From Eikenella halliae (GTDB lineage: Bacteria > Pseudomonadota > Gammaproteobacteria > Burkholderiales > Neisseriaceae): a stretch of DNA of 64,000 nt. The translations under genes and the position numbers were made by a program. The stretch is from positions 155,289 to 219,288 of the forward strand of contig NZ_LXSQ01000023.1 of assembly GCF_001648475.1 (NCBI RefSeq), given 5' to 3'. The notes below the pieces were generated by a model that ran no database searches, had not been told where the DNA came from, and was given only the letters and a program-made list of their open reading frames with translations. Below are positions 41,957 through 48,648 of the stretch, piece after piece (within the stretch, counting starts at the first letter, position 1; each line of letters opens with the position of its first letter).

Positions 41957-42400
41957 ATGAACACGGAAGAGATAGCAGAGATTGTTGATATTGAAGATAA
42001 AATTGACGATAGCGGCATTGTGGACCGATATGATTTATTTGTCTCCAAGTCGCTTGGGTTTATCGAAAAATGCCTTATTCCATTGAGCCGTGAACAGGAA
42101 TATTTAAAAGAAACCGTTCAATATTTGCGCGCTTACAGGCAAAAAGCGGTTGATGGCGAACAGTTGAAATTGTATGCAATTGAGTTTAATAAAAAATTAT
42201 TGGATATCCCAAATAAACAGGAAAAAGCCATAGCGAAATTTATTTACTGGTTTGTCAATGAAGATTTTTTGAATGGAATCACGCCAGAATGGCAGCAGGA
42301 CAGTTCGCTCAGCTATATGCTTGATGCTTTGTATGAGGTTTGTGATGATTTGTCGCTGTGTAAAAAGTTTTGCGATTTTTTGCTTTCTGAACAGTCGTAA
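41957..42400 (+). CDS. AT-rich gene of unknown function, 147 aa
   Basis: Not recognised. The product is acidic, almost wholly helical, without signal or membrane segment; several short helices around YLRAYRQKAVDGEQLKLYAIEF and an aromatic KFIYWFVNEDF segment. Base composition is much more AT-rich than the flanking genes, which suggests recent transfer. It begins 42 bp after the SUKH-like gene stop and may be co-transcribed with it. Size, composition and setting are those of a toxin immunity gene, but no family could be named. Confidence 0.6.
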   Translation: MNTEEIAEIVDIEDKIDDSGIVDRYDLFVSKSLGFIEKCLIPLSREQEYLKETVQYLRAYRQKAVDGEQLKLYAIEFNKKLLDIPNKQEKAIAKFIYWFVNEDFLNGITPEWQQDSSLSYMLDALYEVCDDLSLCKKFCDFLLSEQS

Positions 42401-42527
42401 AGCAGTATATTCGTACAGGCATCCAGTTTAGTTGAATGGCAAAGCGCAGCGGTGGCGCGTTTCGTATTTTCAGGTAGCATGAATCCTAAAAGCAGCCTGC
42501 ACCCCACCCCATAAAAGGAAACCCTAA

Positions 42528-43907
42528 ATGGCCAAAGCCCCCAAAACCCTCTACACCTGCACCGAATGCGGCGGCACCGTGCCCAAGTGGCAGGGCAAAT
42601 GCCCGCACTGCGGCGAGTGGAACACCTTGCAGGAAGGCATCGCCGCGCCCGAGCCGAAGAATGCCCGTTTCCAATCGTGGGCGGCGGACACCACGCAAGT
42701 GCAGGAACTCTCCAAAGTTACCGCCGCCGAAGTGCCGCGCGAGCCGACCGGCATGGGCGAGCTCGATCGCGTGCTCGGCGGCGGGCTGGTGGACGGCGCG
42801 GTGATTTTGTTGGGCGGCGACCCGGGCATCGGCAAGTCCACGCTGCTGCTGCAAACCGTCGCCCTGATGGCGAAAAAACGCAAAGTGCTGTATGTGTCGG
42901 GCGAGGAATCGGCGCAACAGGTCGCCCTGCGCGCGCAGCGTTTGGGGCTGGATGCGGACGGCGTGCATCTGCTGGCGGAAATCCGCTTGGAAGCAGTGCA
43001 GGCTGCTTTGAAGCAGCACCAGCCCACCGTGGTGGTTATCGACTCGATTCAAACCATGTATTCCGACCAGATTACCTCCGCGCCCGGCTCCGTGTCGCAG
43101 GTGCGCGAGTGCGCCGCCCAGTTCACCCGCATGGCCAAGCAGATGGGCATCGCCATGATTTTTGTCGGCCACGTCACCAAAGACGGCGCGATTGCCGGCC
43201 CGCGCGTGCTCGAACACATGGTGGATACCGTGCTGTATTTCGAAGGCGACCAGCATTCCAATTACCGCATGATACGCGCCATCAAAAACCGCTTCGGCGC
43301 GGCCAACGAGCTGGGCGTGTTCGCCATGCTGGAAAACGGCCTCAAAGGCGTGTCCAACCCCTCCGCCATCTTCCTCGCCAGCTACCGCGACGACGTGGCC
43401 GGCTCGTGCGTGCTGGTGACGCAGGAAGGCAGCCGTCCGCTGCTGGTGGAAATCCAAGCGCTGGTGGACGACGCGCACGGTTTCACGCCCAAGCGGCTCA
43501 CCGTCGGCTTGGAGCAAAACCGCCTCGCCATGCTCTTGGCCGTGCTCAACCGCCACGCCGGCATCGCCTGCTTCGACCAAGACGTGTTCATCAACGCGGT
43601 GGGCGGCGTGAAAATCAGCGAACCGGCGGCGGATTTGGCGGTGATTCTGGCGATGGTGTCCAGCTTCCGCAACAAGCCGCTGCCTGAAAAAATGGTGGCC
43701 TTCGGCGAAGTCGGCCTGAGCGGCGAAGTGCGCCCCGTGGCACGCGGGCAGGAGCGGCTGAAAGAAGCGGAAAAACTCGGCTTCAAACGCGCCATCGTGC
43801 CCAAAGCCAACCTGCCGCGCAGCAAAAAAGAATTTGCCGGACTGGAAATCTTCGGCGTGGAACGGCTGGACGAAGCGGTGAGATTGTGCAGGGATTTGGC
43901 GGAGTAG
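42528..43907 (+). CDS. radA: DNA repair protein RadA
   Basis: RecA-like helicase that processes branched recombination intermediates and is needed for natural transformation in competent bacteria. The 459-residue protein has an N-terminal C4 zinc finger (C11, C14, C25, C28), a RecA-like ATPase with Walker A GGDPGIGKSTL and the KNRFGAANELGVF signature of the family, and a C-terminal Lon-protease-like domain (EVGLSGEVRPV, IFGVERLDEAV). ATG 42528 has AAAAGGAAACCC in front. Its housekeeping sequence interrupts the accessory gene row. Confidence 0.96.
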   Translation: MAKAPKTLYTCTECGGTVPKWQGKCPHCGEWNTLQEGIAAPEPKNARFQSWAADTTQVQELSKVTAAEVPREPTGMGELDRVLGGGLVDGAVILLGGDPGIGKSTLLLQTVALMAKKRKVLYVSGEESAQQVALRAQRLGLDADGVHLLAEIRLEAVQAALKQHQPTVVVIDSIQTMYSDQITSAPGSVSQVRECAAQFTRMAKQMGIAMIFVGHVTKDGAIAGPRVLEHMVDTVLYFEGDQHSNYRMIRAIKNRFGAANELGVFAMLENGLKGVSNPSAIFLASYRDDVAGSCVLVTQEGSRPLLVEIQALVDDAHGFTPKRLTVGLEQNRLAMLLAVLNRHAGIACFDQDVFINAVGGVKISEPAADLAVILAMVSSFRNKPLPEKMVAFGEVGLSGEVRPVARGQERLKEAEKLGFKRAIVPKANLPRSKKEFAGLEIFGVERLDEAVRLCRDLAE

Positions 43908-43958
43908 GGTGCAGGCTGCTGTTGGGGAAAGGGCTACCTGAAAACGCAGTTAAAATAT

Positions 43959-44006
43959 GCAGGCTGCCTTTTAACGGCTTCAAAGCCCTAAAAAAGCAGC
44001 CTGCAC
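43959..44006 (+). terminator. radA terminator made of AA-king3-type words
   Basis: TGCAGGCTGC and GCAGCCTGCA with CTTTT/AAAAA extensions form a hairpin around a loop of about 19 bases, 52 bp after radA. The stem arms contain AAGCAGCCTGCA uptake-type words. Confidence 0.6.
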
Positions 44007-44007
44007 A

Positions 44008-44049
44008 TTTTCAGACGGCCTCAATCCGTTCTTGGAGGCCGTCTGAAAA
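44008..44049. repeat. Inverted pair of Neisseria-type AG-DUS
   Basis: TTTTCAGACGGCCTC and GAGGCCGTCTGAAAA, a 15-bp stem around a 12-base loop. AGGCCGTCTGAA is the AG-DUS used by many Neisseria species, not the Eikenella word that dominates this chromosome. It borders the Rhs cassette on its left side. Confidence 0.85.
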
Positions 44050-44108
44050 ACGAAGAAGTTTCAGGTAGCCTCGAAGAGAAAACCCGCTTCGCTTGGGACG
44101 GCAGCCAT

Positions 44109-44906
44109 TTGCTACAGGAAGTCTACCCGGACGGCAGGTATACCTATATCTACACTGACCAAGACTCCTACGAACCGCTGGCGCAAGTCCGTGATTGGAC
44201 AACCGAAAACGGCGAAAACCGACAACAAACCCACTACTTCCACTGCGACCAAATCGGCATTCCAAGAGAAATGACCGATAAGGACGGCAACCTCTTGTGG
44301 TTCGGCAACTACACCGGCTGGGGTCGTCTGAAAGAGGAAACCAAGGTAACGGATAGCGCATACCAACCCTTCCGCCTGCAAAACCAATATGCCGACCATG
44401 AAACGGGACTGCATTACAACTTCTTCAGGTATTATGAGCCTGATGCCGGTCGGTTTGTGAATCAAGACCCGATTGGGTTGCGGGGAGGAGATAACATGTA
44501 TTGGTTTGCACCAAATGCAAATCAATGGATTGATATTTTAGGATTAATACGTGTCGGTAGATGGATGAGTGTTCAAGAATGTCAAAAAATGAAAGCAACT
44601 AATAAAGTCATAGAGAGAGATTCAGGAACTACTCATGTAGCAGTCCCCCCAAACCCAAATGCTTTTGGAAAACAAGCTCCAACAGGAAGTGTCTTTGTTG
44701 CTTTTGATGTTCCAGATTCATCTGTAAAAATGACAAATACCCAATCAGGCTGGGGAAAAATCCTAGGGCCAAATACTTTGGAGGCACGGTTAGCAAAGAA
44801 AAAAGGGCGGCCAGTACCACAAATGCCCGAAGCTACAGACATACAAGTTTGCAAAAGAAAGGATAAAAATGGCAACATTGAAGATAATGAAAGCAATGAT
44901 TGTTAA
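44109..44906 (+). CDS. Orphan Rhs C-terminal toxin cassette, 5'-truncated
   Basis: The frame is open from 43992 but the first possible start is the TTG at 44109, without a ribosome site, so this is the detached end of an Rhs protein. Residues 1-140 are the last Rhs/YD repeats and core (DGRYTYIYTDQ, HYFHCDQIGIPREMTDKDGN, FRYYEPDAGRFVNQDPIGL). The expected DPxGL autocleavage motif reads DILGL (residues about 142-146), the proline being lost. The variable C-terminus of about 115 residues (RWMS at its start, PPNPNAFGKQAP, VFVAFDVP, GPNTLEARLAKKKGRPVPQMP) resembles the TreTu group of ADP-ribosyltransferase Rhs toxins, named from memory and moderate in certainty. The toxin part is AT-rich. An immunity gene follows 21 bp later. 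Confidence 0.75.
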   Translation: MLQEVYPDGRYTYIYTDQDSYEPLAQVRDWTTENGENRQQTHYFHCDQIGIPREMTDKDGNLLWFGNYTGWGRLKEETKVTDSAYQPFRLQNQYADHETGLHYNFFRYYEPDAGRFVNQDPIGLRGGDNMYWFAPNANQWIDILGLIRVGRWMSVQECQKMKATNKVIERDSGTTHVAVPPNPNAFGKQAPTGSVFVAFDVPDSSVKMTNTQSGWGKILGPNTLEARLAKKKGRPVPQMPEATDIQVCKRKDKNGNIEDNESNDC

Positions 44907-44927
44907 AATTATTTTAGGAGATTATCA

Positions 44928-45239
44928 TTGAATAGCATTAACTATCTAAACGATTTTATAACTTATCTAAAAGCATTGGATTTATCTAGCTTTGAAATTC
45001 TAGAAAGTTCAGATGAACAATCAATGGAAGTTATGAGTCTAACTTATATATCTGATGAAATTTTAGGAAGATTTACAGTCTTACGTGAGTTAGGAACCAT
45101 CATAGATATAATTGATGTGGACTCGGAACAACAAATTCAATTAGTAAAACATGATAATGAAAATTTGAAAGATGCTTTAGAAAAATTCCATATTTTTCTA
45201 AATTTTTGTCAAATAGACTATAACAATATACATAAGTAG
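44928..45239 (+). CDS. Probable cognate immunity protein, TTG start
   Basis: A 103-residue acidic, AT-rich gene 21 bp after the Rhs toxin. The TTG at 44928 has a strong ribosome site TTAGGAGATTATCA, much better than any other start. The product has no signal peptide; the pattern of beta strands and a final helix with DALEKFHIFLNF is that of small cytosolic immunity proteins. Position directly after an Rhs C-terminus, size and composition make it the antidote to that toxin; its family is not recognised. Its stop codon forms the first bases of a repeat element. Confidence 0.7.
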   Translation: MNSINYLNDFITYLKALDLSSFEILESSDEQSMEVMSLTYISDEILGRFTVLRELGTIIDIIDVDSEQQIQLVKHDNENLKDALEKFHIFLNFCQIDYNNIHK

Positions 45240-45428
45240 CAAGCGTAGCCTGTATCAAGGTAGGGTGTGTCGCCCCGCGACGCACGCGGTTTCCAAACCC
45301 CAAAGGCAGCCTGAAAACCCAAAAACCATCTGAGAACAGCATCAGAAGATTTCAGACGGCCTCCCAAATGCCAAAGAACGCGTGCGTGGCAGAGCCACAC
45401 ACCCTACGGCATGCAGGCTACGCTTGCT
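45238..45428. repeat. Palindromic MITE-like element with 15-bp perfect ends
   Basis: AGCAAGCGTAGCCTG at 45238-45252 and its exact complement at 45414-45428 enclose 191 bp. The next 35 bp on each side also pair, both arms holding GTAGGGTGTGT and CGCACGCG (45260-45292 and 45379-45407). The inside has an AG-king-type DUS (45304-45315) and a reverse AG-DUS (45351-45362). No gene is inside. Confidence 0.75.
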
Positions 45429-45466
45429 GGGGTCGTCTGAAAGAGGAAACCAAGGTAACGGATAGC
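45426..45466 (+). pseudogene. 41-bp scrap of the Rhs core
   Basis: Identical over 41 bp to 44317-44357 in the Rhs core (from GCTGGGGTCGTCTG to GGTAACGGATAGC). It sits exactly between the right arm of the palindromic element and the next repeat copy, overlapping each by three bases. A remnant of another Rhs end or of a duplication. Confidence 0.85.
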
Positions 45467-45530
45467 AAGCCGTAGCCCGCATGAAACCTCCAATACCGAC
45501 GTAGGGTGTGTGCGGTACGCACGCACGCGG
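45464..45530. repeat. Single copy of the AGCAAGCGTAGCC repeat
   Basis: AGCAAGCCGTAGCCCGCATG followed after about 20 bp by GTAGGGTGTGT and ACGCACGCGG, then reverse and forward DUS words (45539-45576). Another copy of the arm of the palindromic element. Confidence 0.7.
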
Positions 45531-45646
45531 TTTTCAGTTTTCAGGTAGCCCGTCCCTTTTCGGGCTACCTGAAAGCGCAGCTTCCATGCAGTGAAAACGG
45601 ATACAGTAAACTTCTGCGCAACTAAAAACAGCTAGGCGAATTTGCC

Positions 45647-46312
45647 ATGAACCAATCATCCGTCATTGAAAAGCTGCATCGCGTGTACACCGATTTCCTG
45701 GCCTGGAAAAGCGCCGAGTTCGGCAAGCAAGCCGAGCAGGACATTGGTGGCGAATGGGAGTGTAATTATGCCGCCCTGCCCGAAGTGTGGGCGGCGTGTT
45801 TCGATTTCGCGCAGCAGATTCCTGCGTACGAATGGCAGCCCGAGCAGGCCCGGCAGCTGCTTTATCTCACCGCACGCGACAACGAAAGCGAATACATCGC
45901 CGGAATGTTGCCCGAATCAGCACTGTTGCGGCTGTGTGAAACCTATCGTCAGAAACCCGTGTACGATGCGGGCTGGCAGCTTGCCGTGCAGCTCCCGCGT
46001 CTCTCTAACCAAGCCGTTGCATGGCAATGGGCGGAATCTTTCTGCAACGACCCCGACGAATACACTTGCCGCCGTGCCTTGATGGTGTCTGGCAGCCTGC
46101 ATGCGCCGCACACCGAACGCTATGCCGAACACTTTTGGCAGCGCGGCATCTACCGTGACGTTGCCGGCTGGGATGCGGATGAATACCAGAAAATTGCCGT
46201 GTTGCAGGCCTTGGCCGCTATGGGCTCGCCTTTGCTGCCGCAATATTTAAGCCTAGCTAGGCAAGATGGGCGGCGGTATTTAGTGAAGCAGGCGCAGGCC
46301 TTGGGCGGCTAG
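45647..46312 (+). CDS. Helical repeat-like protein of unknown function, 221 aa
   Basis: Not recognised by name. A soluble, acidic protein built of paired helices rich in Trp and Ala (YAALPEVWAACFDFAQQIP, WQLAVQLPRLSNQAVAWQW, YQKIAVLQALAAMGSPLLPQYL), similar in plan to HEAT-like immunity or adaptor proteins. ATG 45647, with no strong ribosome site (TAGGCGAATTTGCC). The stop codon TAG at 46310 forms the first bases of another copy of the repeat found after the Rhs immunity gene. It is probably an immunity-type gene left in the Rhs locus. Confidence 0.6.
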   Translation: MNQSSVIEKLHRVYTDFLAWKSAEFGKQAEQDIGGEWECNYAALPEVWAACFDFAQQIPAYEWQPEQARQLLYLTARDNESEYIAGMLPESALLRLCETYRQKPVYDAGWQLAVQLPRLSNQAVAWQWAESFCNDPDEYTCRRALMVSGSLHAPHTERYAEHFWQRGIYRDVAGWDADEYQKIAVLQALAAMGSPLLPQYLSLARQDGRRYLVKQAQALGG

Positions 46313-46358
46313 CAAACGCAGCCCGCATGAGTAGGGTGTGCGCGTCCCGCACGCACGT
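46311..46358. repeat. Repeat copy starting at the stop codon of the 221-aa gene
   Basis: AGCAAACGCAGCCCGCATGA followed directly by GTAGGGTGTG and CCCGCACGCACG. The same family as the arms at 45238 and 45464; here, as after the immunity gene, it begins inside the TAG stop codon of the preceding gene. Confidence 0.65.
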
Positions 46359-46470
46359 GATTTTCAATTTTCATGTAGCCCGCACCCTTTCGGGCTACCT
46401 GAAAGGCGGTGGCTGATGATTTCAGGTAGCCTGCATTTTGGAAACACCCAGTACTGGCATAAACCCAATC

Positions 46471-46800
46471 ATGAAAAAACTGCTTGATTATTACGGCGAT
46501 TTGAGGCGCGGAATAGTTCTCCGCCTGTCTGGTGCCTATCCGCATGAGGAATATGTTGATTTGATATTGGTGGAGCTGCCAGATGGCAATAGAAGTTTTG
46601 GTTTGCTCGTTACCACCAGCCATAAGGCGGGATTGGTTTTGGCGAAACTGCCGCAAGAAGCCGGGCTGGCTGGCGCGTCGTGTATCAGCCGAAAATGGGT
46701 GGTGGATAATTGGAATCAATGGGTATATGAGACTTGCCGTGCCGATGAGGTTTATCTGATAGAAAATTACCCTGTTCCCCAGCCGGTAAAGGCTACCTGA
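46471..46800 (+). CDS. Imm45-like immunity protein
   Basis: A 109-residue cytosolic protein. The sequence MKKLLDYYGDLRRG, YPHEEYVDLILVELPDGNRSFGLLVTT, HKAGLVLAKLPQE and SRKWVVDNWNQWVY recalls immunity protein family 45, in which a conserved ISxxWxxxNWxxWVY stretch ends the domain; the assignment is from memory. The ATG at 46471 is preferred to one at 46438, which would start in a DUS. The stop codon overlaps a DUS (GGCTACCTGAAA). No toxin is next to it, so it is an orphan antidote. Confidence 0.6.
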   Translation: MKKLLDYYGDLRRGIVLRLSGAYPHEEYVDLILVELPDGNRSFGLLVTTSHKAGLVLAKLPQEAGLAGASCISRKWVVDNWNQWVYETCRADEVYLIENYPVPQPVKAT

Positions 46801-46826
46801 AAAACAATTCATCCTTTCCACACATT

Positions 46827-48020
46827 ATGCTCAAAATGCTCAAACATCACCCCCACGCCCCCATCCTGCTGGCCTATCTGCGCGTGTTCGCTATGTCGGT
46901 GGCCGCCTTTGTGGTGTGCACCACTGAATTCATCCCCATCGCCATGCTTACCGACATCGGCAAGGGCTTCAATATGTCTGCCGCCGACACGGGCATCATG
47001 ATTACCGTGTATGCCTGGGTAGTGTCGCTGGCTTCGTTGCCACTAATGCTGCTGGTGGCCAATGCGGAACGGCGAAGGCTGCTGCTTGCGTTGTTTGCCG
47101 TGTTTGTGGCCGGGCATGTTCTTTCCGCCGTGGCTTGGAGCTTTCCCGTGCTCTTGGTGTCGCGCGTGCTGATTGCCTTTACCCATGCGCTGTTTTGGGC
47201 CATTACCGCCTCGCTGGTGATGCGCCTGGCGCCGGCGGGCAGGCGGCAGCAGGCTTTGGGCTGGATGTCGCTGGGCACTTCCATGGCCACGGTATTGGGC
47301 TTGCCGCTGGGGCGGCTGGTGGGGCAGTGGTTGGGCTGGCGGTTTACCTTCGCGTTGATCGGCGTGTTGGCCTTGGGCGTGATGGTGCTGCTGGCCAAAA
47401 TCCTGCCGCGCCTAGAGAGCAAAAACGCGGGTTCGCTCAAAAGCCTGCCGCTGTTGGCCAAACGCCCGCGCCTGTTGGGGATGTATGCGATGGCGGTGCT
47501 GATTGTGAGCGCGCATTTCACGGCCTATAGCTACATCGAGCCTTATGTGCTGGAAATCACCCATATGCCGCCGGATACGGCCACGGCGCTGTTGCTGGTG
47601 TTCGGTTTGTCTGGTATGGCGGCCAGCTGGCTGTATTCGCGCTTCTACCCGAAACACCCCAACCCCACCCTGATTGGCTCGGCGGTGCTGCTGCTGGTGT
47701 CATTACTGCTGTTTAAGCCTTTAGGCGACAGTACGGCGGCGATGTTTGCGCTCTCGCTGGTCTGGGGCATCGGTATCGGTGTGCTGGGCTTGAGCATGGT
47801 TGCACACGTGATCCGCTATGCGCCGGATGCCACCGATGTGGCCAATGCGATTTACTCGGGCAGCTACAACATCGGCATCGGCGGCGGCGCGCTCCTGGGC
47901 GGCATCATTTCGCGCCACTGGGGGATGGGTGCGCTGGGCTGGGTGGGCGCCGCCATCGCCGCCGCGGCCTTGGCCATCTTTGCGTGGACGCAGCTTGGGT
48001 TTAAAGGCAAGCAGGCGTAA
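46827..48020 (+). CDS. sotB: Sugar efflux MFS transporter (SotB-like)
   Basis: A 397-residue major facilitator protein with twelve membrane segments. The opening FAMSVAAFVVCTTEFIPIAMLTDIG, the AWVVSLASLPLMLL segment and VLIAFTHALFWAITASLVMRLAPAGRRQQALG are characteristic of the arabinose/IPTG efflux group SotB (YdeA) of drug:proton antiporters. Starts at 46827, 26 bp after the Imm45-like gene. Convergent with bolA through a DUS terminator. Confidence 0.85.
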   Translation: MLKMLKHHPHAPILLAYLRVFAMSVAAFVVCTTEFIPIAMLTDIGKGFNMSAADTGIMITVYAWVVSLASLPLMLLVANAERRRLLLALFAVFVAGHVLSAVAWSFPVLLVSRVLIAFTHALFWAITASLVMRLAPAGRRQQALGWMSLGTSMATVLGLPLGRLVGQWLGWRFTFALIGVLALGVMVLLAKILPRLESKNAGSLKSLPLLAKRPRLLGMYAMAVLIVSAHFTAYSYIEPYVLEITHMPPDTATALLLVFGLSGMAASWLYSRFYPKHPNPTLIGSAVLLLVSLLLFKPLGDSTAAMFALSLVWGIGIGVLGLSMVAHVIRYAPDATDVANAIYSGSYNIGIGGGALLGGIISRHWGMGALGWVGAAIAAAALAIFAWTQLGFKGKQA

Positions 48021-48039
48021 GGCTGTGCAGGGATGTAGA

Positions 48040-48083
48040 AAAGGCTACCTGAAAACGGAATGGTGTTTTCAGGTAGCCTTTTG
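48040..48083. terminator. DUS-pair terminator between sotB and bolA
   Basis: AAAAGGCTACCTGAAAAC and GTTTTCAGGTAGCCTTTT around an eight-base loop between two convergent genes; both ends carry T-runs in the reading direction. Confidence 0.8.
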
Positions 48084-48099
48084 ATATGGCACGGCGGTG

Positions 48100-48351
48100 T
48101 TATTTGCCGTTTTTGGCTGCCCACTCGGCGGGAGTGGCGGCTACGGAGATGGAAAGGGCGTGCAGTTCGTTGCTGGCCAATCGGTCGGCGAGGCCGTCTT
48201 TGATCAGGCGGTGGCGGGCGAGGCGGGGTTTGCCTTCAAAATCGGCGGAAACGATGGCGGCAAAAAAGTGATGGCCGTCGCCTTCCACTTGGATCATTTC
48301 GGCATTGATGACTTCGCCAATCATGGCTTGGACTTGTTCGGGAGTGAGCAT
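48100..48351 (-). CDS. BolA/IbaG-family protein
   Basis: An 83-residue protein with the class II KH-like BolA fold: MLTPEQVQAMIGEVI, VEGDGHHFFAAIVSADFEGKPRLARHRLI with the conserved histidine, and a C-terminal LHALSISVAATPAEW ending. It is closest in length and motif (HALS-x-x-x-x-TP-x-E) to the IbaG/YrbA subgroup, which partners with monothiol glutaredoxins in Fe-S handling. Single gene. Confidence 0.9.
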   Translation of the reverse strand: MLTPEQVQAMIGEVINAEMIQVEGDGHHFFAAIVSADFEGKPRLARHRLIKDGLADRLASNELHALSISVAATPAEWAAKNGK

Positions 48352-48371
48352 GTGGATTCCTTATTGATTGC

Positions 48372-48436
48372 TTATAACGGATTCACAAAAACGCTGCGGC
48401 GGCTCGCCGCCTTGTTCTGTTTTGCGAACCCGCTAT
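48372..48436. repeat. Shortened Correia-like remnant
   Basis: TATAACGGATTCACAAAAACG at the left, CTGCGGCGGCTCGCCGCCTTGTTCTG inside and GCGAACCCGCTAT at the right: about 65 bp of a Correia-like element that has lost its middle, next to the bolA start. Confidence 0.6.
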
Positions 48437-48509
48437 CGGGGTTTGTGTGAGGGGCGTATTCTACCGTAAACCGTTAGGGTGCGCTTTGTTTGTGTTGGGC
48501 GGCGCTTAA

Positions 48510-48555
48510 AAAGTTTCAGGTAGCCTGTGTCGCGTAAGGGGCTACCTGAAACTTT
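48510..48555 (-). terminator. DUS-pair hairpin
   Basis: AAAGTTTCAGGTAGCC and GGCTACCTGAAACTTT, a 16-bp stem around a loop of about 14 bases, in the spacer downstream of the minus-strand methyltransferase gene. Confidence 0.65.
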
Positions 48556-48648
48556 GATGCGGTTTGCAAACCAGCCCGTGCGGGCGGCGATTTGGCGGAA
48601 GCCGCGCTCCCGCTCTATTGCGACTTCGCTTTCGTTGCAGCTCAAGCT

